From contig CAZQNQ010000005.1 of assembly GCA_964594985.1 (NCBI GenBank), forward strand, positions 62,001 through 126,000: DNA of 64,000 nt. Reading direction: 5' to 3'. The stretch is from JADLHS01 sp964594985. Lineage in GTDB: Bacteria; Verrucomicrobiota; Verrucomicrobiia; Limisphaerales; JADLHS01. The position numbers and the translations under genes were made by a program. The number at the start of each line of letters is the position of its first letter. Within the stretch, counting starts at the first letter, position 1. A model generated the notes under the pieces. It was not told the DNA's origin. It saw only the letters and a list, made by a program, of their open reading frames with translations, and did no database searches. Positions 41,473-50,024 of the stretch are shown piece after piece.

Positions 41473-42770
41473 AAGCATTAGTCCAAACCAGAGATACACG
41501 GACGGAACGGGTCTTCCTCGTGGGCGTCGAATTGAAATCCGGCAGCACGCATCAATTGCGCGAGTCGCTGGATGAACTGGCCGAACTCGCCCAGACCGCC
41601 GGTGGCGAAGTCATCGGCGAGGGCACGCAAAAGGTCGAATCCGCCAATCCCGCCACCTACATCGGCAAGGGCAAGGCCCAGGAATTCGCCCGGCACTGCA
41701 AGGAGCACAACGCGGACACCGTCATCTTCGACGATGAACTCTCGCCTGCGCAGACGCGTAACTTGGAAAAGATTTTTGAGATCAAAATCCTCGACCGCAC
41801 GGCGCTCATTCTCGACATCTTCTCGCAACGTGCCCGCACGCGCGAAGGCAAACTCCAGATCGAACTCGCGCAGCTTCAGCATCTGCTGCCGCGCCTCACC
41901 AAGTTCTGGGGGCACTTGTCCCGGCAATCCGGCGGCATCGGCATGCGCGGCGGTGAGGGCGAAACCCAGCTCGAAGCCGACCGCCGCAAGGTGAACGAAC
42001 GCATTGACAGCATCACGCGCGATCTCGACGCCGTGCGCCAGCAGCGCGAGACGCAGCGGGCCGGGCGCCTGCGCAATCAATGGCCGCTCGCGTCCATCGT
42101 CGGCTACACCAACGCGGGCAAATCCACCTTGCTCAATCGGCTCACCGGCGCGGGCGTGCTGGCGAAGGACATCTTGTTCGCCACGCTCGATCCCACGACG
42201 CGCCGCCTGCGTCTGCCGACGAATCAAAACATTTTGCTGACGGACACGGTGGGCTTCATCAAAAAGCTGCCGCACGGCTTGGTCGAGTCGTTCAAAGCCA
42301 CGCTCGAAGAAGTGGTGCAGGCCGACTTGTTGTTGCACGTCGTGGATATCAGCCATCCGCAGGCTGACGAGCAGATCGCCGCCGTGAACACCGTTCTCGG
42401 CGAACTCGGCGCCGCCGACAAGCCGACGATGATGGTTTTCAACAAGGTGGACCAGCTCAACGGTGGCAACACGCTCGCGCGACTGCACGAGCTTTATCCG
42501 AACTCGGTCGCCATCTCCGCGCGCACGGGCAAGGGCGTGGATGAATTGCTTTCCGAAATCAGCACACAGATCCGACCCGAACGTGAACTGGTGGACTTGA
42601 AAATTCCGCACGAGGAAGCCGCGCTCATTGCGCGCTTGCACAAGGTCGGGCAGGTGTTGGAGCGCCGTTATCTCGCCAAGGTGGCGAAGTTCAAGGCCCG
42701 CATCCCGCCGCAGTATCACGCGGAGTTTGCCGAGTTCATGGCGGATGCCAAGACTGCCAAAGGAGGCTAA
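41469..42770 (+). CDS. hflX: GTPase HflX
   Basis: 433 residues with a TTG start at 41469. HflX splits stalled or heat-damaged ribosomes. The N-terminal domain has ELKSGSTHQLRESLDELAEL and YIGKGKAQEFARH, then LQIELAQLQHLLPRLTKFWG and GGIGMRGGEGETQLEADRR, the HflX hallmark. G domain: GYTNAGKST (212-220), LTDTVGFIKKLPH, and VFNKVDQL. The TTG overlaps the end of the preceding open frame, so expression may be coupled to it. Confidence 0.93.
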   Translation: MKALVQTRDTRTERVFLVGVELKSGSTHQLRESLDELAELAQTAGGEVIGEGTQKVESANPATYIGKGKAQEFARHCKEHNADTVIFDDELSPAQTRNLEKIFEIKILDRTALILDIFSQRARTREGKLQIELAQLQHLLPRLTKFWGHLSRQSGGIGMRGGEGETQLEADRRKVNERIDSITRDLDAVRQQRETQRAGRLRNQWPLASIVGYTNAGKSTLLNRLTGAGVLAKDILFATLDPTTRRLRLPTNQNILLTDTVGFIKKLPHGLVESFKATLEEVVQADLLLHVVDISHPQADEQIAAVNTVLGELGAADKPTMMVFNKVDQLNGGNTLARLHELYPNSVAISARTGKGVDELLSEISTQIRPERELVDLKIPHEEAALIARLHKVGQVLERRYLAKVAKFKARIPPQYHAEFAEFMADAKTAKGG

Positions 42771-42787
42771 ACCGAATCCATGCAGTT

Positions 42788-42946
42788 GGAACAGGAGCAA
42801 ACAGAGAAAACCGAGCGCAGGGATGAAAGGTTTTCCTCGTTGAAGCGCCAACTCCAAAGCCACGGTTTTGTGGATGTCTTTCTTCGTTTCAAACCGTCAT
42901 GGACCGCTTTGTTTCCGGCTCTGTTCTCTCCGTTCCCTCCTGTTTA
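42788..42946. repeat. Inverted repeat with AACAGGAG...CTCCTGTT arms
   Basis: Left arm GGAACAGGAGCAAACAGAG and right arm CTCTCCGTTCCCTCCTGTTT, ~115 bases apart. The rest of the ~300-base gap between hflX and radC shows nothing recognisable. Confidence 0.6.
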
Positions 42947-43074
42947 ATAGAATTGTTCCGTTTAAGAGTCCTTTGTTGTTCAAAATTCTCCGGATCGTCG
43001 CTGTCTTGGGAAATCCTATACCTTCGCATAAGTGATTTTAGCGCGTGAATCTGGCAATGTTCGCGTCTGCCACC

Positions 43075-43785
43075 ATGTCCACTGCGCTCAAAATCAAAGA
43101 CCAGCCCATCAGCGAACGTCCTCGGGAAAGACTCGCCGCCCAAGGTTCAGACGCGTTGAGCAACGCCGAGTTGATCGCCATCCTCCTGCGCACCGGGCTC
43201 AAGGGCATGAACGCCGTGGAGGTCGGGAAGCATCTGTTGCTCAGGTTTGGCTCGTTGCAATCGCTCGCGCTTGCGTCGGTGGATGACTTGCGCCAGGTCA
43301 AAGGCATCGGCCGCGACAAAGCGGTGACGCTCGTGGCGGCCTTCGCGTTGGCGCACAAGATGGCGCGCGAACTTCAGATCGAATCGCCCGTGCTCGACAA
43401 TCCTGAGAACGTCGTCCGCCTGCTCCGCGCCCAAAATCTGGTGAAAGATGTGGAGACGCTCCAAGTGCTGCTGCTCAATACGCGCCGCCGCCTCATCCGC
43501 GTGGAGGAGATCACCAACGGCACGCTCGACACGCTGCTTGTTCACGCGCGCGAAGTTTTCCGCTCCGCTATCTCTGCCAACGCTTCCGCTATCGTGCTCG
43601 CGCACAATCATCCCAGCGGTGATCCCACGCCCAGCGAAGCCGACATCAAAGTCACCCGCGACCTTATCCGCGCCGGGCAACTGCTCAAGATCGAAGTCCT
43701 CGACCACATCGTCCTTGGTCGCGCCACCGCCACTCGGACGAAAGATTATTCCTCGCTGAAGGAGTTGGGTTATTTCTACGCCTGA
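43075..43785 (+). CDS. radC: RadC-family JAMM-domain protein
   Basis: 236 residues from ATG at 43075 (MSTALKIKDQPISERPRERL, the conserved RadC N-terminus); an upstream GTG would add ten residues unlike the family. Helix-hairpin-helix region LASVDDLRQVKGIGRDKAVT, and the JAMM metal site IVLAHNHPSGDPTPSEADIK (H-x-H...D). The biochemical role of RadC is still unsettled; it is often linked to recombination or mobile elements. Confidence 0.9.
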   Translation: MSTALKIKDQPISERPRERLAAQGSDALSNAELIAILLRTGLKGMNAVEVGKHLLLRFGSLQSLALASVDDLRQVKGIGRDKAVTLVAAFALAHKMARELQIESPVLDNPENVVRLLRAQNLVKDVETLQVLLLNTRRRLIRVEEITNGTLDTLLVHAREVFRSAISANASAIVLAHNHPSGDPTPSEADIKVTRDLIRAGQLLKIEVLDHIVLGRATATRTKDYSSLKELGYFYA

Positions 43786-43794
43786 GCGGAAATT

Positions 43795-43902
43795 TGAACC
43801 ACGAAATACACTAAACACCCGAAAGGCGGGATGAAACCCGCGCTCGCCGACCGGCAGGTTTTAGTGTTCCATTTTCGTGTCGTTCGTGTGTTTCGTGGTT
43901 GA
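43795..43902. repeat. ACCACGAAATACAC inverted repeat
   Basis: Left arm TTGAACCACGAAATACACTA, right arm CGTGTGTTTCGTGGTTGA. Same family as 7791-7962 and 36759-37077. Confidence 0.7.
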
Positions 43903-43925
43903 TCTGAATCTTTGCCAAAGAGGTT

Positions 43926-43954
43926 TTGTTTCCGCCCGCGACACCGGTTAGTCT
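43926..43954 (+). promoter_or_regulatory. Candidate promoter with -10 next to the U32 gene start
   Basis: TTGTTT and TAGTCT separated by 17 bases; the -10 ends 6 bases before the GTG at 43961, predicting a leaderless message. Confidence 0.45.
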
Positions 43955-43960
43955 GTTTGC

Positions 43961-46708
43961 GTGGCTGATTTGCCCCACAACGAAACTGCGACCTTGATTC
44001 CGCACTCCGCACTCCGCACTCCACATTTGCCGGAGTTGCTCGCACCTGCCGGCGATTGGGACTGCGCCAAAGCCGCCGTCGAGAATGGCGCGGACGCGAT
44101 CTACTTCGGTCTCGAAAAATTCAACGCCCGGATGCGGGCGCACAATTTCACCGTCGCCGATTTGCCGAAACTGATGGAATTCCTCCATCGCCGCGGTGTG
44201 AAGGGCTACGTCACGTTCAACACGCTGGTCTTTGAGAACGAACTTGCTGACGCCACGGATTATCTCCGCGCCATCATCGCTGCCGGGGTGGATGCCGCGA
44301 TTGTGCAAGACGTCGGCATCTGTCGGCTGATTCGTTCGCTCTCGCCCGACTTTCCCATTCACGGCTCGACGCAGATGACGGTCACGAGCGCGGCGGGCGT
44401 AGAATTCGCCCGTGAACTTGGCTGCAACCTCGTCGTCCTCGCCCGCGAATGTTCGATCAAAGAGATCGAGAAGATTCAGGATGCGCAAGGTAGGGCGGGC
44501 AGTCCCTTGCCCGCCGAAGCTGCTCTTGGCACGAGCGGCGCGCACGGAGTGACGCGCCCTACCAATTTGCCGCTGGAAGTTTTCGTCCACGGCGCGCTCT
44601 GCGTTGCCTACTCCGGCCAATGCCTCACCAGCGAATCACTCGGTGGCCGCTCGGCGAATCGCGGCGAATGCGCGCAGGCGTGTCGCATGCCTTACGAGCT
44701 GGTCTCCGACGGCCAAACCGTTCCGCTCGGCGACAAAAGATATCTGCTCAGTCCGCAGGATTTGTCGGGCTTGGAAGTTTTGCCGGAACTGGTACGCGCA
44801 GGCGTGGCTTCATTGAAGATTGAAGGCCGGCTCAAATCCCCCGAATACGTTGCGAACATCACGCGCGTCTATCGCCAGGCACTTGATGAATTGGGTGACG
44901 AGTGGCGGGTGGCGAGTGACACGAAGCCGCTCGCAAATCCGGGCACGTCCCGTCACCTGTCACCCGCCACCCGTCACTATGATTTGGAAATGGCCTTCTC
45001 GCGCGGACTGTTCACCGGCTGGTTTGGCGGGATTGATAATCAAAAACTGGTTCACGCGCGGTTTGGCAAAAAACGCGGCGTGTTCCTCGGGGAAGTAACC
45101 CGGGTCGCGGACGGAAAGGTTGTGCTCAAACTCGTCAGCCCGCTGAAGCCGGGCGATGGCGTGGTGTTCGACGCGGGCACGCCGGATCAGGACGAAGAGG
45201 GCGGACGCGTTTATCAAGTCACGCCGCGCGGCGCGGAAACCTGGCTCGGCTTCGGCCACGGCGATGTGAATTTCCGCCGCGTTCACGTCGGCGACAAGCT
45301 CTGGAAGACCAACGATCCCGAACTCGACAAGCGTTTGCGGCAGAGTTTCGAGGGCGAGAAAATTCGCTTTCAACGCCCACTGCATCTGGAAGTTCACGGG
45401 TTGGTTGGGAAACCGTTCACGCTTATCGCCCGCGATGATGATGGGCATGTGGCAAAGCTGGATTCCACCGTGTTACTTGTGGCCGCGGAGAAACAGCCGC
45501 TCACGACGGAACGCTTGCGCGAACAACTCGGTCGGCTCGGCGGCACGCCATTCAAACAGGGCGAGTTGAAGAATCATCTCTCCGGGGAAGTCATGTTGCC
45601 CGTGAGTGAGTTGAACCGTCTCCGCCGCGATGTGGTCGCCGAATTGGAGAGGCAACGGGTCATGCCGAAACGGTGGCAATGGAATGCGGGTAGCACAGGC
45701 GTCCCGCCTGTGGTTTCCGGCGTCGCGCCGGAAACTGGCCGAGGACAAACATTCTTGGAAAGCTCACCTGCTTCACTGAAAGCCTTGCGCCCCTCCGGAT
45801 TTCGGCGGGACGCCGAAATTCACCCGCGGGACGCGGGTGCTACCCTGATCGTCCTCGTCCGCAACCTCGCGCAACTCGACGCGGCGTTGCAGTGCGGCAT
45901 CCAGACGATTTACTGCGAGTTTGAAGACCCGAAGAAGTATCGCGAAGCCGTCACGACATTTCACACCGCGCGCGGCTGCTCCGCCTATCAACCATCCACT
46001 ATCAACTATCAACCTTCGATTTGGGTCGCTCCACCGCGCATCTTCAAATCGGGCGAAGAATGGACGCTCGAACAAGTCCGCTCCTGCAACGCCGACGGTT
46101 ATCTGGTCCGCAACTACGACCACTTGAAGTTCTTTGCCAAAGACCGGCGCGTGGGCGATTTCTCGCTCAACATCGCGAATCATCTCGCGGCGGATTATTT
46201 CAAAAATAAATTCGGCTTGGAGCGGGTGACGGCCAGTTACGACTTGAACGTGCAGCAGTTGGAAGCACTGCTCACCGGCACGCCGCCCGAGTGGTTTGAG
46301 ATCACGATCCATCAACACATGCCGATGTTTCACATGGAGCATTGCGTGTTCTGCGCGTTCCTCTCGAAGGGCAGGGACTACCGCGACTGCGGTCGCCCCT
46401 GCGACAAACACGACGTGCGGTTGCGCGACCGGGTCGGCGCGTTGCATCCGCTCAAGGCCGACGTGGGCTGCCGCAACACCGTCTTCAACTCACAAGCGCA
46501 GACGGGCGCGGAATTTGTGGAACGGATGCTCGCGCTAGGCGTGCGGAATTTCCGCGTCGAGTTCCTGAACGAAACTCCGGCGGAAGTCACGCAGACGATC
46601 ACGAAGTACCGGCAGTTGTTGCGCGGCGAAATCACCGGCGCGCAACTCTGGCGGGAACTCAAGCTGACGAACCAACTCGGCGTCACGCGCGGCCAGATGG
46701 CGGGGTGA
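43961..46708 (+). CDS. U32-family peptidase/collagenase-like protein with several repeat-derived insertions
   Basis: 915 residues with a GTG start, longer than related proteins (roughly 750-850). U32 signature FVHGALCVAYSGQCL followed by GGRSANRGECAQACRMPYEL; N-terminal LPELLAPAGDWDCAKAAVEN; C-terminal MEHCVFCAFLSKGRDYRDCG and CDKHDVRLRDRVG (metal-binding cysteines of the DUF3656-type tail). U32 proteins include peptidases and RNA-hydroxylation factors; the activity here is open. Five places carry repeat DNA in frame: 44002-44023, 44489-44563 (codons 177-201), 44895-44977, 45689-45844 (codons 577-628) and 45991-46017. All reading is uninterrupted. Confidence 0.9.
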   Translation: MADLPHNETATLIPHSALRTPHLPELLAPAGDWDCAKAAVENGADAIYFGLEKFNARMRAHNFTVADLPKLMEFLHRRGVKGYVTFNTLVFENELADATDYLRAIIAAGVDAAIVQDVGICRLIRSLSPDFPIHGSTQMTVTSAAGVEFARELGCNLVVLARECSIKEIEKIQDAQGRAGSPLPAEAALGTSGAHGVTRPTNLPLEVFVHGALCVAYSGQCLTSESLGGRSANRGECAQACRMPYELVSDGQTVPLGDKRYLLSPQDLSGLEVLPELVRAGVASLKIEGRLKSPEYVANITRVYRQALDELGDEWRVASDTKPLANPGTSRHLSPATRHYDLEMAFSRGLFTGWFGGIDNQKLVHARFGKKRGVFLGEVTRVADGKVVLKLVSPLKPGDGVVFDAGTPDQDEEGGRVYQVTPRGAETWLGFGHGDVNFRRVHVGDKLWKTNDPELDKRLRQSFEGEKIRFQRPLHLEVHGLVGKPFTLIARDDDGHVAKLDSTVLLVAAEKQPLTTERLREQLGRLGGTPFKQGELKNHLSGEVMLPVSELNRLRRDVVAELERQRVMPKRWQWNAGSTGVPPVVSGVAPETGRGQTFLESSPASLKALRPSGFRRDAEIHPRDAGATLIVLVRNLAQLDAALQCGIQTIYCEFEDPKKYREAVTTFHTARGCSAYQPSTINYQPSIWVAPPRIFKSGEEWTLEQVRSCNADGYLVRNYDHLKFFAKDRRVGDFSLNIANHLAADYFKNKFGLERVTASYDLNVQQLEALLTGTPPEWFEITIHQHMPMFHMEHCVFCAFLSKGRDYRDCGRPCDKHDVRLRDRVGALHPLKADVGCRNTVFNSQAQTGAEFVERMLALGVRNFRVEFLNETPAEVTQTITKYRQLLRGEITGAQLWRELKLTNQLGVTRGQMAG
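44489..44563. repeat. 75-bp palindromic element inside the U32 gene (copy 1)
   Basis: Ends are inverted: GGTAGGGCG and CGCCCTACC. Internal hairpins are GGCGGGCAG...TTGCCCGCC and GGCGCGCACGGAGTGACGCGCC-like. It is exactly 25 codons, encoding GRAGSPLPAEAALGTS and GAHGVTRPT. Copies 2 and 3 are at 50890-50964 and 53024-53098. Confidence 0.9.
44895..44977. repeat. GTGACGAGTGGCGGGTGGCG inverted repeat inside the U32 gene
   Basis: Left 26 bases (GTGACGAGTGGCGGGTGGCG...) pair with the right 26 (…CACCCGCCACCCGTCAC) with about four mismatches. It is read in frame as part of the protein (EWRVASDTKPL, then RHLSPATRHYD). Confidence 0.75.
45689..45844. repeat. 156-bp palindromic element inside the U32 gene
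   Basis: Terminal arms GGTAGCAC and GTGCTACC. Hairpins CACAGGCGTCCCGCCTGTG, TTTCCGGCGTCGCGCCGGAAA, ATTTCGGCGGGACGCCGAAAT and ACCCGCGGGACGCGGGT. It is exactly 52 codons and in phase with the gene (GSTGVPPVVSGVAPETG at its start). Confidence 0.9.
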
Positions 46709-46724
46709 GTTGGGGACAGGTGTT

Positions 46725-46780
46725 ATCAGAATAATGGGATCAGCATAATGTTCCGATCATTCTGATCCCATTATTCTGAT
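46725..46780. repeat. Perfect 19-bp inverted repeat between convergent genes
   Basis: ATCAGAATAATGGGATCAG and its exact complement, with an 18-base spacer. It follows the U32 stop by 16 bases and may end transcription from both sides, but it lacks a T run. Confidence 0.8.
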
Positions 46781-46822
46781 TCAGCTTGGGTGGCGGCGGA
46801 TCCAAGCGGACAAAGAGCCAAC

Positions 46823-47797
46823 TCACCGCGCTTGGTGTTTCTCAAACTCCTTCGGCAATTCAAAACCTTCAGCCTTTGCGAGGTCGGCCCAGCCACCCGG
46901 GAAAAGCGGACGAAAGGCTTCGGGAAAGGGCTGCCAGGGTGAGACGCTGGTCACCATCGAGTTGCCGGCTTGTTTTAGGTTGAAATTCATTCGCCACTCA
47001 CCGCCGGATTGATAGCGTTCCACCGTCAGGGTGGTTGGTTTGGGTTGATACGAAGGCTCATTGGCGATCACTTCCCCGGGAATGTTTGAAAACTTTGGTC
47101 CGGTGATGAGGCCAACGTCTTGCATCCATCTCCACGAAAAGCGTTGCAAAAACTCCCCACGCTCCGGGCCGAGTGTTTCCAGCACCCCATCGGTGAACTT
47201 GCGATGCAGGCCGCGGGAGAGTTCCTCATCCACCGGCAGCGCGTATTGCGCCAGCACGTTGCCGCTGGGTTCGGTCCGTTGCACATGCTCCTTCGCCCAG
47301 GCGGCCCGCGTCTCACCCAGTTGTTGCGTCATGGTTTCGATGGCGGATTGTTCGGCTGGCGTAATGGCCAGCACGGCGCGGGCGACGTCGGTCAACTGCA
47401 CGCCCTTCATGCCGTCGAACGAAATGCCTCCCAGCGATTTCTTGCTGACGATGAGGTAATCGCCGGTCGTGTTCCAACTGAAATCAAGTTCGGCCAACAA
47501 TTGCTCGCTCTCGGCGGCAGAAAAATTTTGCGGTGGCGCGCCGGACAGGATTTTCTCCGCCAGTTGTGTGAGTGTTGGCAGCGGCGGTTGAGCGGCCAGC
47601 TGCTGCTTGGTATCAGTCCAACGTTCGAAGACTTGCTGTTTCTCCAACCGCAGTTGGGCGAGTTGCTGGGTCTGGGTTTGCCAGGCAGAGGTTTGGGTCG
47701 CGAGTTCTCGCTGGGTGTTGGCCGTCGCGGCACGGAGTGTGCAAAAGACCGTCGTTCCGGTGGCCAGTATCAAGATTGCCAGCAATAAACGTTTCAT
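46823..47797 (-). CDS. Membrane-anchored partner of the sigma factor, paralogous to its C-terminal domain
   Basis: 324 residues from ATG at 47797, overlapping the sigma factor stop (ATGA). It starts with one transmembrane helix (LLLAILILATGTTVFCTLRA), then a coiled coil (TQRELATQTSAWQTQTQQLA), then a globular part. VLAITPAEQSAIETMTQQLG and the following LGPERGEFLQRFSW match, in order, LGLTPGEREQAETALHDHIT and LGDERWPLLTRALL in the sigma factor, so the extracytoplasmic parts are paralogues. It may form a heteromer with the sigma factor and modulate it. No known anti-sigma motif is seen. Confidence 0.7.
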   Translation of the reverse strand: MKRLLLAILILATGTTVFCTLRAATANTQRELATQTSAWQTQTQQLAQLRLEKQQVFERWTDTKQQLAAQPPLPTLTQLAEKILSGAPPQNFSAAESEQLLAELDFSWNTTGDYLIVSKKSLGGISFDGMKGVQLTDVARAVLAITPAEQSAIETMTQQLGETRAAWAKEHVQRTEPSGNVLAQYALPVDEELSRGLHRKFTDGVLETLGPERGEFLQRFSWRWMQDVGLITGPKFSNIPGEVIANEPSYQPKPTTLTVERYQSGGEWRMNFNLKQAGNSMVTSVSPWQPFPEAFRPLFPGGWADLAKAEGFELPKEFEKHQAR

Positions 47798-49479
47798 TGA
47801 GCCCCTTTCTTTTCGAGCCGGGTTTCGGCTTGATGCTGAATCCACGCCAATACCGGCTGTGCTAGTGATGCGGGGAAGCGTTCCAAACCCAGGTAGCCGC
47901 TCCCAGTCATGCCGTCAGGAAATTCAAATCCCGGTAAAAAGACTTTTAGCGCCAAGCCATCTTGACCGGACCAGTGATTCTGTTCAGTTACGGCAAATCC
48001 CAGCATCAGATTGCCTTCCGACTCTTTGATCCAAACCGCCATTTCTTGGCCCCGTTCGCCGGCGTCCAGGCTCAATGTTCGACGCAGTTCGGAAGACCCA
48101 AGAAGCGCCCGTGTCAACAGCGGCCAACGCTCATCGCCAAGCACCGTTTTCAATGCCGATTTTAATTCATCCCCACGCTGCTTAACTTCAGCTCCCAGCG
48201 CAGGCACCCCAAAAACTTTGATTGCCAATGTATTCGCAGGTTGGGTGGAGTATTGCAGGCGGTTGGTTTCGTACAGGTTTGATTCAATCAAACGATCCAG
48301 CGCCGTAATGTGATCGTGCAACGCCGTCTCCGCCTGCTCGCGTTCCCCCGGGGTCAACCCCAACAGTTCCCGCGCCTCCTGTTTGATCACGCCCGGTTGC
48401 GAGATCGGTTGATGAACCTGCAATTGCGGCGCCATCCTTTTGGGAATCCTCACGAACAGAGAATCCTCCGGCCACTGGTAATCGGCCGCCAGCAATTGCT
48501 CGCGTGTCCGCTGCTTCCACGCCTCGAACTTCTGCGCGGTCTCGGCGCTGCGCGCGGCGGCGGCAAGTGTGGCGGCGAGTGATTCATCCAACTGCGTCGT
48601 AGATTCGTTCAAGCGTTGAATCTCGGTTTGCACGACGCTGAATTCGTTCTGCGTGGCGGCGAGTTGGGTTTTGGCCTGAATCAGTGCGGCGTTTGCTTCG
48701 CGTTGTTCACTGATTTGCCAGGCCACCGGTCCGGCGGCAATCGCCACACAAACCGCCGCAGTCTGCACTTTCGTCAGGCTGGCGAAGCGCGCGAAGAAGG
48801 CGCTCAAACCCACCAGTGCGGGCGGCGCAGCCTGCAACGCGGCGTTGAACACCAGCGACACAGTCGCCGCCGATGCGGACGACGCGGTGTGTTGCAACGC
48901 GGCGGTAGTCGCCGCCACGGTGGCGGTTTTGAAACCACGGCGTTGGAAGAACTGAGAAAGCTTTTCCAGCGCAGTGGTCACACGTTTTTGTGCCGTGTCG
49001 TCGCTGACGCCAAGGGCTGCGCCGACGTCGCGCAACGACTGGCTTTCGTAGTAACGCAACAGGAGCGCCTCGCGGTCCTTTTCGCGCAGGGAGAGCAGCG
49101 CTTCGTCCAGCAACGGGACGAGGGCTTGAAAGGCGGGTTGTTCGTCCGGGGTTTTCATGGTGGTGCCCAGTTCGGCGGCGGTCTGCTCGCGACGACGACG
49201 GCGCATTTCGCCGCGCAACCACGCTTGGGATTCGAGCAGTGTGGTTTTGTGTAACCACGCGGGAAGGGAATCGTCCGGAGCGAATCGCCACGCTTTGCGC
49301 GCGAGCGCGCCGAAGACGTTTTGGGAAATCTCCTCCGCGCCGCCCGCGTCACCGACCTTGCGCAATGCCGTGGCAAAGACGAGGTCAATGTGTCGCCGGA
49401 CCAGTTCGCGGAAGGCGGATTGGTTTCCCGCCCGGGCGAACTGTTGCAACCACTCGAAATCTGACTGCCGCTCATTCAT
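47794..49479 (-). CDS. ECF-like sigma-70 factor fused to a transmembrane and extracytoplasmic domain
   Basis: 561 residues, about three times a normal ECF sigma. Region 2 (~20-90) has FRELVRRHIDLVFATALRKV and AEEISQNVFGALARKAWRF; region 4 (~118-180) has LSLREKDREALLLRYYESQS and LRDVGAALGVSDDTAQKRVT. Then come an A/T-rich linker, a transmembrane helix (~235-256, VQTAAVCVAIAAGPVAWQI), a coiled coil (257-330) and a globular extracytoplasmic domain. The sigma part should bind RNA polymerase while the other end senses the periplasm. The downstream gene encodes a paralogue of that domain, translationally coupled. Confidence 0.85.
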   Translation of the reverse strand: MNERQSDFEWLQQFARAGNQSAFRELVRRHIDLVFATALRKVGDAGGAEEISQNVFGALARKAWRFAPDDSLPAWLHKTTLLESQAWLRGEMRRRRREQTAAELGTTMKTPDEQPAFQALVPLLDEALLSLREKDREALLLRYYESQSLRDVGAALGVSDDTAQKRVTTALEKLSQFFQRRGFKTATVAATTAALQHTASSASAATVSLVFNAALQAAPPALVGLSAFFARFASLTKVQTAAVCVAIAAGPVAWQISEQREANAALIQAKTQLAATQNEFSVVQTEIQRLNESTTQLDESLAATLAAAARSAETAQKFEAWKQRTREQLLAADYQWPEDSLFVRIPKRMAPQLQVHQPISQPGVIKQEARELLGLTPGEREQAETALHDHITALDRLIESNLYETNRLQYSTQPANTLAIKVFGVPALGAEVKQRGDELKSALKTVLGDERWPLLTRALLGSSELRRTLSLDAGERGQEMAVWIKESEGNLMLGFAVTEQNHWSGQDGLALKVFLPGFEFPDGMTGSGYLGLERFPASLAQPVLAWIQHQAETRLEKKGAQ

Positions 49480-49531
49480 GTTTCACCCGTAGGCTGCCGC
49501 TGAGACACGGAATCCGAAAAGAATTTTATTT

Positions 49532-49686
49532 AGAGCCTGTTTGAAAACCCGGAACGGGCGGCAGGGATGCCGCCCGAACCCGCAGGCAGGGATGCCTGCG
49601 TTACGGCGTAGCGCGGGCCTCCTGCCCGCGGGTTCCCGGAGCATCCTTGCTCCGGGTTTCCAGCGAGGAGTTTTCAAACAGGCTCT
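49532..49686. repeat. 155-bp MITE-like element with perfect 17-bp terminal inverted repeats
   Basis: Terminal arms AGAGCCTGTTTGAAAAC and GTTTTCAAACAGGCTCT. Inside are the three hairpins of the family also found in thiE and at 15160-15260: GGGCGGCA/TGCCGCCC, AACCCGCAGGCAGG.../...GCGGGTT, CCCGGAGCA/TGCTCCGGG. No ORF. Confidence 0.9.
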
Positions 49687-49743
49687 TAGGCAGGGGAATG
49701 AGGCTGGGAAACCATTCCTTTGCCATTCATTCCTCTGCCTAAA
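49686..49743. repeat. TTAGGCAGGGGAATGA / TCATTCCTCTGCCTAA inverted repeat
   Basis: TTAGGCAGGGGAATGA and TCATTCCTCTGCCTAA are near-complementary; a related pair bounds 63316-63572. It directly adjoins the MITE-like element. Confidence 0.75.
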
Positions 49744-49832
49744 GTGTCCCGTCCGAAAGCGGTGCTAAAGCCACCCGCACTCCAGACGCTTCGCGATTGC
49801 CGGGCGACCCCTCCCAGCGCCAGCGGCGCGAT

Positions 49833-49960
49833 ATGTTTATAGAAACCCCGGGCCCATGAATCAAAAGCTCCGTCAGGAGCGGCATCTTCCCGCCACATCC
49901 CCGAATTGTGCCGCTCCTGACGGAGCTTGGTTGGTTTCGGGATCACGAAACTATAAACAT
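49833..49960. repeat. Nested palindrome with ATGTTTATAG outer arms
   Basis: Outer arms ATGTTTATAGAAAC and GAAACTATAAACAT; inner perfect 18-bp stem GCTCCGTCAGGAGCGGCA / TGCCGCTCCTGACGGAGC. Part of the ~730-base gene-free gap from 49480 to 50211, which is nearly all repeats. Confidence 0.8.
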
Positions 49961-50024
49961 GCCAGCCCTAACGGGCTTTCTTCTGCGTCCCGCAATCTTT
50001 GCGACTTTGCGTTGCACCATGTTC

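Noticed and set aside
41478..42863. 461-codon open frame opposite hflX
   Set aside because: Antisense shadow; it extends into a repeat and has no family motif.
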